Translations under genes and position numbers: made by a program
Notes under the pieces: generated by a model
Databases searched by the model: none
The model's input: only the letters and a program-made list of their open reading frames with translations
Told to the model about the DNA's origin: nothing
Source of the DNA: Faecalibacterium sp. UBA1360
GTDB taxonomy: Bacteria; Bacillota; Clostridia; Oscillospirales; Ruminococcaceae
Assembly: GCA_002306375.1 (NCBI GenBank)
Contig: DBRU01000096.1
Location: forward strand, 5,671-25,519
DNA: 19,849 nt
Direction of reading: 5' to 3'
Part shown: one piece after another, positions 1-7,685 of the stretch
Numbering within the stretch: position 1 is the first letter of the stretch
Layout of the letters: each line of letters starts with the position of its first letter

Positions 1-87
1 CACAAGGCCGGCGACACCGTCGAAGTCACCCTGCCCAACGGCAGCGTGATCGACTACCGCATCCTGGCGGTCAGCCGCAGCAAGTAA
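1..87 (+). CDS. greA: Transcription elongation factor GreA, C-terminal end only (partial)
   Basis: Only the last 28 codons are present; the start lies left of the window. The frame reads HKAGDTVEVTLPNGS, then VIDYRILAVSRSK and a TAA stop. The 'GDxVEV..P.G...Y.IL.V' pattern is the end of the GreA/GreB C-terminal FKBP-like domain. GreA binds the secondary channel of RNA polymerase and stimulates cleavage of backtracked transcripts. A greA gene directly upstream of lysS is a common Firmicutes arrangement, which supports the call. So little is visible that a GreB-type paralogue cannot be excluded. Confidence 0.75.
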   Translation, partial: HKAGDTVEVTLPNGSVIDYRILAVSRSK

Positions 88-97
88 GTCAACGTTC

Positions 98-127
98 GCC
101 GCGCCGGTTTTTGCCGGTGCGGCTTTG
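98..127 (+). terminator. Possible weak terminator hairpin after greA
   Basis: GCCGCGCCGG (98-107) pairs with CCGGTGCGGC (114-123), with one non-Watson-Crick position and a short T-rich loop, followed by TTTG. The T tract is short, so it may only attenuate, and lysS could still be read from the greA promoter. No good separate promoter for lysS was seen in the 80-base gap. Confidence 0.4.
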
Positions 128-167
128 TCAGGCGGGGCCCCCGCCACAGGAAATGAGGGAACACCCA

Positions 168-1658
168 ATGCAAAACACGCCCGTCAACGCCGCCACCGAA
201 CAGGCGGTGCGCCGCCAGAAGCTGGCCGATCTGCAGGCCGCCGGCCGCGACCCCTTTACCGTGACCCGGTATGACCAGACCGCCTTTTCCGCCGATTTGC
301 AGGCCGAATTCAAAGACCTGCCCGCCGAAAGCGAGACCGGCAAGACCGTGCGCCTGGCCGGCCGTCTGATGTCCAAGCGCGTCATGGGCAAGGCCAGCTT
401 TGCCCACCTGCGGGACGCCAAGGGCGACATCCAGATCTTTGCCAAGAAGGACGTGCTGGGCGACGATGCCTACGCGGCCTTCAAAAAGCTGGACGTGGGC
501 GACATCGTGGGCTGTGAGGGCGAGGTGTTCCGCACCCGCATGGGCGAGCTCAGCGTGCGCATCAACGCCCTGACCCTGCTTTCCAAGAGCCTGCTGCCCC
601 TGCCCGAAAAGTTCCACGGCCTGACCGACCGCGAGGCCCGCTACCGCCAGCGCTACGTGGACCTGATCGCCAACCCCGAGGTCAAGCAGACCTTTGTGCG
701 CCGCAGCCAGATCTTGCGGGAATTGCGTTCCTACCTGGACAACAAGGGCTTTCTGGAAGTGGACACCCCCATCCTGACCCCCTTCGAGATCGGAGCCTCG
801 GCCCGTCCCTTCATCACCCATCACAACACCCTGGACATGGACATGGTGCTGCGCATCGAGACCGAGCTCTACCTCAAGCGCCTGGTGGTGGGCGGTATGG
901 ACCGCGTGTATGAGGTGGGCCGCATCTTCCGCAACGAGGGCATGGACCCCAAGCATAACCCCGAATTCACCTCCATCGAGCTGTACCAGGCCTACACCGA
1001 CTACCACGGCATGATGGACCTGGTGGAAGAGATGATGAAGACCGTGGCTCAGAACGTCTGCGGAACCTTGCAGATCGAGTACCAGGGCCAGCAGATCGAT
1101 TTGTCCCACTGGGAACGCCTGACCATGCTGGAGGCGGTCAAAAAGTATTCGGGCGTGGATTTTGCCACGGTCGCTTCCGACGAGGAAGCCGTCGCCCTGG
1201 CCAAGGAACATCACGTGGACCTGCCCGAAGTGCCCACCAAGGGCGCCATCCTGGCCGAATTCTTCGACGCCTTCGTGGAGGACAAGCTGGTCCAGCCCAC
1301 CTTCATCTATGACTACCCGGTGGAAATCAGCCCCCTGGCCAAGCGCAAGTCCGACGACCCGGCCTTCACCGAGCGGTTCGAGTACTTCATCAACTGCACC
1401 GAATTCGGCAACGCCTTCAGCGAGCTCAACGACCCCATCGACCAGAAGGGCCGCTTCGAGCGCCAGGTGGCCGAGCGCAAGGCCCTGGAGCCCGAGAGCA
1501 AGGCCCAGGTGGACTACGACTACATCACGGCCCTGGAATACGGCCTGCCCCCCACGGGCGGCCTGGGCTTCGGCGTGGACCGCCTGGTCATGCTGCTGAC
1601 CGACTCGGCCTCCATCCGGGACGTGCTGTTGTTCCCCACCATGAAGCCCGTCGACTGA
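168..1658 (+). CDS. lysS: Lysyl-tRNA synthetase, class II
   Basis: Charges tRNA-Lys with lysine in the cytoplasm. The 496-aa protein has the family's usual length. The N-terminal OB-fold anticodon-binding domain (about residues 55-150) includes AGRLMSKRVMGKASFAHL. The class II catalytic core follows with motif 1 (GFLEVDTPILTP), motif 2 (RIFRNEGMDPKHNPEF, from about residue 252) and motif 3 (GGLGFGVDRLVM, near residue 465). The start at 168 has GAGGGA at 155-160, seven bases upstream. An in-frame ATG at 153 has no well-placed ribosome site. It follows greA and ends in a strong terminator, so it is the last gene of its unit. Confidence 0.97.
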   Translation: MQNTPVNAATEQAVRRQKLADLQAAGRDPFTVTRYDQTAFSADLQAEFKDLPAESETGKTVRLAGRLMSKRVMGKASFAHLRDAKGDIQIFAKKDVLGDDAYAAFKKLDVGDIVGCEGEVFRTRMGELSVRINALTLLSKSLLPLPEKFHGLTDREARYRQRYVDLIANPEVKQTFVRRSQILRELRSYLDNKGFLEVDTPILTPFEIGASARPFITHHNTLDMDMVLRIETELYLKRLVVGGMDRVYEVGRIFRNEGMDPKHNPEFTSIELYQAYTDYHGMMDLVEEMMKTVAQNVCGTLQIEYQGQQIDLSHWERLTMLEAVKKYSGVDFATVASDEEAVALAKEHHVDLPEVPTKGAILAEFFDAFVEDKLVQPTFIYDYPVEISPLAKRKSDDPAFTERFEYFINCTEFGNAFSELNDPIDQKGRFERQVAERKALEPESKAQVDYDYITALEYGLPPTGGLGFGVDRLVMLLTDSASIRDVLLFPTMKPVD

Positions 1659-1684
1659 CCTTTTTCTCATTTATAAACATCCGT

Positions 1685-1717
1685 ACGCCCTTCCCCCGCG
1701 GGGGAGGGGCGTTTTTT
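1685..1717 (+). terminator. Intrinsic terminator of lysS
   Basis: A near-perfect 14-bp inverted repeat (ACGCCCTTCCCCCG against CGGGGGAGGGGCGT, one G-U pair) occupies 1685-1712 and is followed by TTTTT. It lies 26 bases after the lysS stop and insulates the glycolytic genes from lysS transcription. Confidence 0.92.
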
Positions 1718-1770
1718 GTGCAATTTCCGACAGAGGGGGAGACGGGCGTTAAAAAACTGTCAATTTCCCC

Positions 1771-1799
1771 TTGCGCTGGGACGCATTTGTGCGTATAAT
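1771..1799 (+). promoter_or_regulatory. Sigma-A-type promoter for pgk
   Basis: TTGCGC (1771-1776) is separated by 17 bp from a perfect TATAAT (1794-1799), giving an expected start near 1806. The spacer holds the inverted repeat ACGCA-TTTG-TGCGT (1781-1794), which touches the -10 box and could be a protein-binding site; that part is speculative. The promoter lies directly after the lysS terminator and about 80 bases before pgk. Confidence 0.85.
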
Positions 1800-1808
1800 A
1801 GAACCATA

Positions 1809-1837
1809 GCGGCCCGGGCCGAAGTGTGCCCGGCCGC
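1809..1837 (+). promoter_or_regulatory. 5' leader hairpin of the pgk transcript
   Basis: GCGGCCCGGGC (1809-1819) pairs with GCCCGGCCGC (1828-1837) with a single bulged C. It starts within a few bases of the predicted transcription start. No T tract follows, so it is not a terminator. A hairpin at the very 5' end of an abundant glycolytic mRNA could protect it from decay (inference). Confidence 0.5.
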
Positions 1838-1887
1838 CGGGTAAACCGCATTATCAAAAAAATGATGGATCGAGAGGAGTTTTTACC

Positions 1888-3096
1888 ATGGGTTTGGGCA
1901 AAAAGACCATCGACGATGAAAACTACGCCGGCAAGCGCGTTCTTGTCCGCTGCGATTTCAACGTTCCGATGAAGGACGGCGTCATCACCAACGACAACCG
2001 CATCAACGCGGCGCTGCCGACCATCCAGAAGCTGATCAACGACGGCGCCAAGGTCATCCTGTGCAGCCATCTGGGCAAGCCCAAAAACGGCCCCGAGGCC
2101 AAGTTCAGCCTGGCTCCCGTTGCCGTGCGCCTGTCTGAAAAGCTCGGCCAGCCCGTCACCTTCGCCGACGACGACAACGTGGTCGGCCCCAAGGCCAAGG
2201 CTGCCGCCGCCACCATGGGCAACGGCGACGTCGTGCTGCTGCAGAACACCCGCTTCCGCAAGGAAGAGACCAAGAACATCGAGACTTTCAGCCAGGAACT
2301 GGCTTCCCTGGCCGACGCCTACGTGGACGACGCCTTCGGCTCCTGCCACCGCGCCCACTGCTCCACCGCCGGCGTCACCGATTACGTCAAGGACACCGCT
2401 GTGGGCTACCTGATGGAAAAGGAGATCAAGTACCTGGGCAACGCGGTCAACGACCCTGAGCGTCCCTTCACCGCCATTCTGGGCGGCGCCAAGGTGGCGG
2501 ACAAGCTCAACGTCATCTCCAACCTGCTGGAAAAGGTCGACACCCTGATCATCGGCGGCGGCATGGCCTACACCTTCCTCAAGGCCCAGGGCTATGAGAT
2601 CGGCAAGAGCCTGTGCGACGACTCCAAGCTGGACTACTGCAAGGAAATGATGGCCAAGGCCGAGGCCAAGGGCGTCAAGCTGCTGCTGCCCGTGGACACC
2701 GCCTGCGTGGCCGCCTTCCCCGATCCCATCGACGCTCCCGTGGAGACCAAGATCTGCTCCGTCACCGAGATGCCCGCCGACATGGAAGGCTGCGACATCG
2801 GCCCCGCCAGCATGAAGCTGTTCGCCGACGCGGTCATGGCTTCCAAGACCGTGGTGTGGAACGGCCCCATGGGCGTGTTTGAAAACCCGACCCTGGCCGC
2901 CGGCACCCTGGCCGTTGCCAAGGCCATGGCCGACAGCGACGCCACCACCGTCATCGGCGGCGGCGACAGCGCGGCTGCCGTCCAGCAGATGGGCCTGGGC
3001 GACAAGATGACCCACATCTCCACCGGCGGCGGCGCTTCTCTCGAATACCTCGAGGGCAAAGAGCTGCCCGGCATCGCCGTGATCCAGAACGCGTAA
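1888..3096 (+). CDS. pgk: Phosphoglycerate kinase
   Basis: Transfers a phosphate between 1,3-bisphosphoglycerate and ADP, the first ATP-forming step of lower glycolysis, in the cytoplasm. At 402 aa it is full length. The family signatures appear in order: RVLVRCDFNVPM near the N-terminus, SHLGKPK, LQNTRFRKEE, DAFGSCHRAHCST (N-domain, 3-phosphoglycerate binding), GGAKVADK, GGGMAYTFL, WNGPMGVFENP and GGGDSAAA (C-domain, nucleotide binding), ending with the usual STGGGASLEYLEG. The start is preceded by AGAGGAG. It is the first gene of the pgk-tpiA-gpmI run. No gap gene is adjacent, although glycolytic clusters often begin with one. Confidence 0.98.
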   Translation: MGLGKKTIDDENYAGKRVLVRCDFNVPMKDGVITNDNRINAALPTIQKLINDGAKVILCSHLGKPKNGPEAKFSLAPVAVRLSEKLGQPVTFADDDNVVGPKAKAAAATMGNGDVVLLQNTRFRKEETKNIETFSQELASLADAYVDDAFGSCHRAHCSTAGVTDYVKDTAVGYLMEKEIKYLGNAVNDPERPFTAILGGAKVADKLNVISNLLEKVDTLIIGGGMAYTFLKAQGYEIGKSLCDDSKLDYCKEMMAKAEAKGVKLLLPVDTACVAAFPDPIDAPVETKICSVTEMPADMEGCDIGPASMKLFADAVMASKTVVWNGPMGVFENPTLAAGTLAVAKAMADSDATTVIGGGDSAAAVQQMGLGDKMTHISTGGGASLEYLEGKELPGIAVIQNA

Positions 3097-3105
3097 CAAC
3101 CCGCT

Positions 3106-3137
3106 TTGCGCGGCGGCTCTGCCGCCGCGCAATTTTT
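3106..3137 (+). terminator. Intrinsic terminator between pgk and tpiA
   Basis: A perfect 12-bp stem (TTGCGCGGCGGC against GCCGCCGCGCAA) with a 3-base loop is followed immediately by TTTTT. It starts 10 bases after the pgk stop and ends 32 bases before the tpiA start. It should end many pgk transcripts and leave a minority to read on, setting pgk above tpiA and gpmI. I saw no clear separate promoter in the short gap. Confidence 0.85.
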
Positions 3138-3169
3138 CAGCAAGAACAACCGACAAGGAGGTTTTTCCC

Positions 3170-3940
<771 letters not shown>

Positions 3941-3974
3941 TCCGACCTCAACAACAAAAGGAGCATCGTTTCCC

Positions 3975-5501
3975 ATGTCCAAAAAACCTGTTCTTCTGTG
4001 CATCATGGACGGCTTCGGCTGGACGCCGGACAACACCTTCGGCAACGCCGTCGCCGCCGCCAACACCCCCAACCTGGATAAGATCTTCACCCAGTGCCCC
4101 ATGACCACCATCGACGCCTCCGGCATGGCCGTGGGCCTGCCCGACGGCCAGATGGGCAACAGCGAGGTCGGCCACACCAACATGGGCGCCGGCCGCATCG
4201 TTTACCAGCAGCTGACCCTCATCACCAAGAGCATCCGGGACGGCGAAATGCTCAAAAACCCCGTCCTGGTCAAAAACATGAAAGCCGCCATCGACGCCGG
4301 CAAGGCCATCCACCTGATGGGCCTGGTGGGCGCCGGCGGCGTGCACAGCCACGTGGACCATTGGTTCGGCGTGCTGGATATGGCCAAGCACATGGGCGCC
4401 GACAAGGTGTACCTGCACTGCATCATGGACGGCCGCGACACCGACCCCCATTCCGGCAAGGGCTTTTTGGCCGACCTGCAAGCCAAGCTGGACGAGCTGG
4501 GCATCGGCCAGATCGCCACGGTCACCGGCCGCTACTACGCCATGGACCGCGACTCCAACTGGGACCGCGAAGAAAAGGCCTACGCCGCCTTCGTCTACAA
4601 CGAGGGCCGCCGCGCCGCCAACGCCCAGGAGGCCATCGACGCTTCCTACGCCGAGGACGTCACCGACGAATTCGTGGTGCCCGTCATCACCTGCGAGGGC
4701 GGCCGCGTGCAGGAGGGCGACACCGTCATCTTCATGAACTTCCGCCCCGACCGTGCCCGCCAGATGACCCGCATCTTCGTGGACGACGACTTCAAGGGCT
4801 TCGAGCGCCGCTACGGCCGTTTCCACGTCAACTACGTCTGCATGGCCGAGTATGACGCCACCATGCCCAACTGCGAAGTGGCCTACCCGCCCGTGGAGCT
4901 CAAGAACGTCCTGGGCGAGTACCTGGCCGCCCACGGCAAGACCCAGCTGCGCATCGCCGAGACCGAGAAGTACGCCCACGTGACCTTCTTCTTCAACGGC
5001 GGCGTGGAGGCCCCCTACGAGGGCGAGGACCGCAAGGTCATCCCCAGCCCCAAGGTGGCCACCTACGACCTCAAGCCCGAGATGAGCGCCCCCGAAGTGG
5101 CCGAGGAATGCCGTGAGCGCATCGAGAGCGGCAAGTATGACGCCATCATCCTCAACTTTGCCAACTGCGACATGGTCGGTCACACCGGCGTGTTCGACGC
5201 GGCGGTCAAGGCCGTGGAGGCTGTGGACGCCGGCGTCAAGAAGGTCATGGACGCCGTGCTCAAGATGGGCGGCGTCATGTTCCTGACCGCCGACCACGGC
5301 AACGCCGAAAAGATGGAGAACCCCGACGGCACTCCCTTCACCGCCCACACCACCAACGTGGTGCCCTTCGCGGTGATCGGCGCCGGCGACGTCAAGCTGC
5401 GCAAAGGCGGCTGCCTGGCCGACATCGCCCCCACCATGCTGCCCTTCCTGGGCCTGGAAGTCCCGGCCGAAATGACCGGCAAGAGCCTGATCGAAGGCTG
5501 A
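3975..5501 (+). CDS. gpmI: 2,3-bisphosphoglycerate-independent phosphoglycerate mutase
   Basis: Converts 3-phosphoglycerate to 2-phosphoglycerate through a phosphoserine intermediate, using two Mn ions. The 508-aa length is typical. Visible motifs are the alkaline-phosphatase-fold metal site LLCIMDGFGW (Asp12), the catalytic Ser63 in NSEVGHTNMGAG, HSHVDH, DGRDTDP, GRYYAMDRDSNWDR, NFRPDRARQMTR, NCDMVGHTG and the second metal cluster TADHGNAE. AAAGGAG precedes the ATG at 3975; a longer reading from 3906 would overlap tpiA and is unlikely. It is last in the glycolytic run and is followed by a strong terminator. Confidence 0.98.
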   Translation: MSKKPVLLCIMDGFGWTPDNTFGNAVAAANTPNLDKIFTQCPMTTIDASGMAVGLPDGQMGNSEVGHTNMGAGRIVYQQLTLITKSIRDGEMLKNPVLVKNMKAAIDAGKAIHLMGLVGAGGVHSHVDHWFGVLDMAKHMGADKVYLHCIMDGRDTDPHSGKGFLADLQAKLDELGIGQIATVTGRYYAMDRDSNWDREEKAYAAFVYNEGRRAANAQEAIDASYAEDVTDEFVVPVITCEGGRVQEGDTVIFMNFRPDRARQMTRIFVDDDFKGFERRYGRFHVNYVCMAEYDATMPNCEVAYPPVELKNVLGEYLAAHGKTQLRIAETEKYAHVTFFFNGGVEAPYEGEDRKVIPSPKVATYDLKPEMSAPEVAEECRERIESGKYDAIILNFANCDMVGHTGVFDAAVKAVEAVDAGVKKVMDAVLKMGGVMFLTADHGNAEKMENPDGTPFTAHTTNVVPFAVIGAGDVKLRKGGCLADIAPTMLPFLGLEVPAEMTGKSLIEG

Positions 5502-5524
5502 AGACCGAACCCCTGACAAGATAA

Positions 5525-5571
5525 AGCGCCCGCCCTTTCCGGCACAGGAAAGGGCGGGCGCTGTTTTGTTT
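5525..5571 (+). terminator. Strong intrinsic terminator after gpmI
   Basis: A perfect 16-bp stem (5525-5540 with 5547-5562) closed by a 6-base loop is followed by GTTTTGTTT. It lies between the converging gpmI and the minus-strand glycosyltransferase. On the minus strand the hairpin is followed by TTTATCTT, so it may also stop transcripts coming the other way. Confidence 0.92.
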
Positions 5572-5606
5572 GGTTGGTTGATCTTACGGTCGGGCGGGGG
5601 CCGCCG

Positions 5607-7031
5607 TCACCGGGATGTGATGTAGTAGATGCGGCACCACTGGTTGTTGAGCAAAGCGCCCTGCCAGCCGTCCACCCGCAGCCCGGCGTCGGCATAAGCC
5701 GCGACCAGGTCCTCGGGCAGGTCCACTTCGGGGTAAACGAGGAACAGGCTGCCGCCCCCTTCGGGGATGGCCTGGGCGGGGTCTGCGCCGGCGGCCACTT
5801 CCCGGCCCGGGTACAGGAAGCTCAGCACCCGGGTGTCCACCAGATCCGTGGTGGAATAGATCACGTCGCCGGGCTGGATGCGCTGTTCCACATAGTCCAC
5901 GCTCTGCACCACGTACATGTTCACTTCCCGGACATCCAGATAGTACAGCAGCGCGGGCCCGGACATGACGACCAGCACGGCCGCCGCCAGCAGCACGCGA
6001 ACCCGGGGCAGGCGGCGGGTCAGACCGGCCGCCGCGATGGCCATGGCCAGCCACAACAGCCCGCAGATCGGGAAGAAATAGCGGGACAGATACATCGGGT
6101 GCAGCGTCACGCTGGCCAGGTACCCCATGGCGGGCACGCCCACCGCGCCCAAAAGGCCTGTGGCGGCCAGCCAGCGCGCGCTTTCGGCATCGCGGGAGAA
6201 CAGGTACACGAGGATGGCCGCGACGAACAGGGCCAGCAGCACCCAGCTGAACAAACTGCCGCCCATGATCAGCTCCAGCGTTTCGCTCAGGGCGGGCAGT
6301 TCCTGCAACCAGAACCCGCCGGTGGCCTGGTACACGATGTTCTGGATGGCCATGAACACCCACGGCAGGTAGCATACCACCGACAGGACCGCCGCTGCCA
6401 GCCAGCCCCGCAGCAGGGCGCGGCGGCGCACCAGGGCGTACACGAGCAGGAACAGATACACAAAGCACACGCACAGCAGGGCAAAGTAGTGCAGATAGGC
6501 CGAGCACAGCCCGCACACCGTGAACGTGGCCCACCAGCGCCGCCGGGGCTGTTCGGCATCGATGATCTTGTAGGCCGAAAACCCGCACAGGGTCACGAAG
6601 AAAAGAGCCCAGCCGTACATGCGCGCCTCGGTAAAAAAGCGCAGGGACGAGTCGTTGAGCCCCATCAGGCACAGAAAGACCAGCGTGGCAAACCGACCGA
6701 AGGCCGGCCGGAACAGCAGCAGCGCCGCCGCCACCAGCAGCACAAAGGGCACAAAGGAGGCGATGCGGTACACGATGTAGTCGGTCCCGAACAGGGTCAA
6801 AAAGAATTTAAGGATAAAATAGTACAGCGGCGGGTGGACATCGGCGGCGGTGGCGGCCGGGATGTCCCACCAGTCCAGCTTGACCAGCTCGATGGAAAAG
6901 TACTCATCCAGCCAGAAGTTTCGGTTGACCGTGAACAGAGCCCCAAAAAGGACCAGGCCCAGCGCAAACAGGGCCAGGGCAATGTCGGGCAGGGACCGGG
7001 GGACGGATTCCGCAATTGTTTTCTTTGTCAT
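5607..7031 (-). CDS. Polytopic membrane glycosyltransferase, GT-C / ArnT-PMT type
   Basis: A 474-aa protein with about ten hydrophobic helices. After the first helix (about residues 16-34) comes an outward loop with WLDEYFS (Asp42-Glu43) and then HPPLYYF (66-72). This acidic pair and the HPPLY motif are typical of the GT39/GT83-like family, which uses lipid-phosphate-linked sugars on the outer face of the membrane. A soluble C-terminal part of about 100 residues follows the last helix. The acceptor cannot be told from the sequence; a cell-wall or surface polymer is likely. AGGAAG lies nine bases before the ATG. It is a single-gene unit with its own promoter, on the opposite strand to the glycolytic genes. 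Confidence 0.78.
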   Translation of the reverse strand: MTKKTIAESVPRSLPDIALALFALGLVLFGALFTVNRNFWLDEYFSIELVKLDWWDIPAATAADVHPPLYYFILKFFLTLFGTDYIVYRIASFVPFVLLVAAALLLFRPAFGRFATLVFLCLMGLNDSSLRFFTEARMYGWALFFVTLCGFSAYKIIDAEQPRRRWWATFTVCGLCSAYLHYFALLCVCFVYLFLLVYALVRRRALLRGWLAAAVLSVVCYLPWVFMAIQNIVYQATGGFWLQELPALSETLELIMGGSLFSWVLLALFVAAILVYLFSRDAESARWLAATGLLGAVGVPAMGYLASVTLHPMYLSRYFFPICGLLWLAMAIAAAGLTRRLPRVRVLLAAAVLVVMSGPALLYYLDVREVNMYVVQSVDYVEQRIQPGDVIYSTTDLVDTRVLSFLYPGREVAAGADPAQAIPEGGGSLFLVYPEVDLPEDLVAAYADAGLRVDGWQGALLNNQWCRIYYITSR

Positions 7032-7088
7032 AGACAGGGACTTCCTTTCGGCAAAAGGGGAGAGTTTCCTGCGATGGATAACGGGTCC

Positions 7089-7117
7089 ATTGTACTATCG
7101 GCCGGTCGCCTTGTCAA
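7089..7117 (-). promoter_or_regulatory. Consensus promoter for the membrane glycosyltransferase
   Basis: On the minus strand a perfect TTGACA (7112-7117) is followed by a 17-bp spacer and TACAAT (7089-7094). The predicted start is near 7082, leaving a leader of about 50 bases before the ATG at 7031. It lies just downstream of the terminator of the bil operon, so this gene is transcribed separately. Confidence 0.85.
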
Positions 7118-7138
7118 CTTGGCCCGCCCGGCGCCGGG

Positions 7139-7177
7139 TAAACAAACACGCCCTTTCCCGAACGGGAAGGGGCGTGT
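7139..7177 (-). terminator. Intrinsic terminator of the bilQRS operon
   Basis: A 15-bp stem (7146-7160 with 7163-7177, one G-U pair) with a 2-base apex. Read on the minus strand it is followed by TTTGTTT. It starts 23 bases after the flavodoxin-like gene stops, so it closes the three-gene operon. Confidence 0.85.
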
Positions 7178-7199
7178 GTCATGGCGGAACAGGGGCGGC

Positions 7200-7685
7200 T
7201 TACAGCGCCCGCACGGCGGTTTGCAAGCGGGCCAGGTCGTCGGCGTCGGGGTGGGGCAGGGCGGCGTCAAAGTTCTTGATCATCATGTCCCGGCGGGGGC
7301 CTTCGGGCATGGCCTCGTAGCGGGCGCGCACGGCGGCGGGCATACGGCCCTGGCACATAAAGGTGCCGCACAATTGGGCCCCTTCGCCCAGGCGGGCGGT
7401 CACCGAGTTCATGATCTTGTCAAAGTAGCTTTGGGCGCCGCCGAAGCCGGCGGTGCCGAACACAAACACGCTCTTGCCCCCCAGTTTGGCCAAAAAGTCG
7501 CCCATGGCCTCGTCGCAGGTGCCGATGTTGGTCCAGAACCCCGCAAAAATGCGGTCGGCGGCCAGGGCCTCGGCGCTGGGCGGGCCAAAGTACAGGCAAT
7601 CCTGGGCCCCCAGGGCGTCCCGGATGGCCTTGGCCAGCTGTTCGGTGTTGCCGGTCTTGCTGCTGTAAACGATGGCGTACGTCAT
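7200..7685 (-). CDS. bilS: Flavodoxin-like protein, probable BilS of the bilirubin reductase operon
   Basis: A 161-aa flavodoxin-fold protein. The N-terminus MTYAIVYSSKTGNT has the FMN-phosphate-binding loop (SKTGNT, residues 9-14). GFWTNIGTCD and FGTAGFGG match the other isoalloxazine-binding loops of short flavodoxin-like proteins. Its start codon overlaps the stop of the upstream reductase by four bases (ATGA), so the two are translationally coupled. Order and strand match bilS in bilQRS, where it assists the reductase; its likely job is passing electrons to BilR or keeping it active (inference). Taken alone it could be a general flavodoxin; the operon is what makes the call. Confidence 0.75.
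   Translation of the reverse strand: MTYAIVYSSKTGNTEQLAKAIRDALGAQDCLYFGPPSAEALAADRIFAGFWTNIGTCDEAMGDFLAKLGGKSVFVFGTAGFGGAQSYFDKIMNSVTARLGEGAQLCGTFMCQGRMPAAVRARYEAMPEGPRRDMMIKNFDAALPHPDADDLARLQTAVRAL

Noticed and set aside
111..170. Earlier lysS starts (111 or 153)
   Set aside because: The frame from 111 begins inside a probable terminator hairpin. The ATG at 153 has no properly spaced ribosome site, while 168 has GAGGGA at seven bases.
54..1670. Long open frame on the minus strand opposite lysS
   Set aside because: The plus strand clearly encodes lysyl-tRNA synthetase with all motifs. The minus-strand frame is rich in His, Gly, Val and Ala from reading GC-rich codons backwards and has no recognisable domain.
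3948..5519. Long open frame on the minus strand opposite gpmI
   Set aside because: A shadow of a high-GC gene: low-complexity Gly/Val/His composition and no ribosome site or motif.
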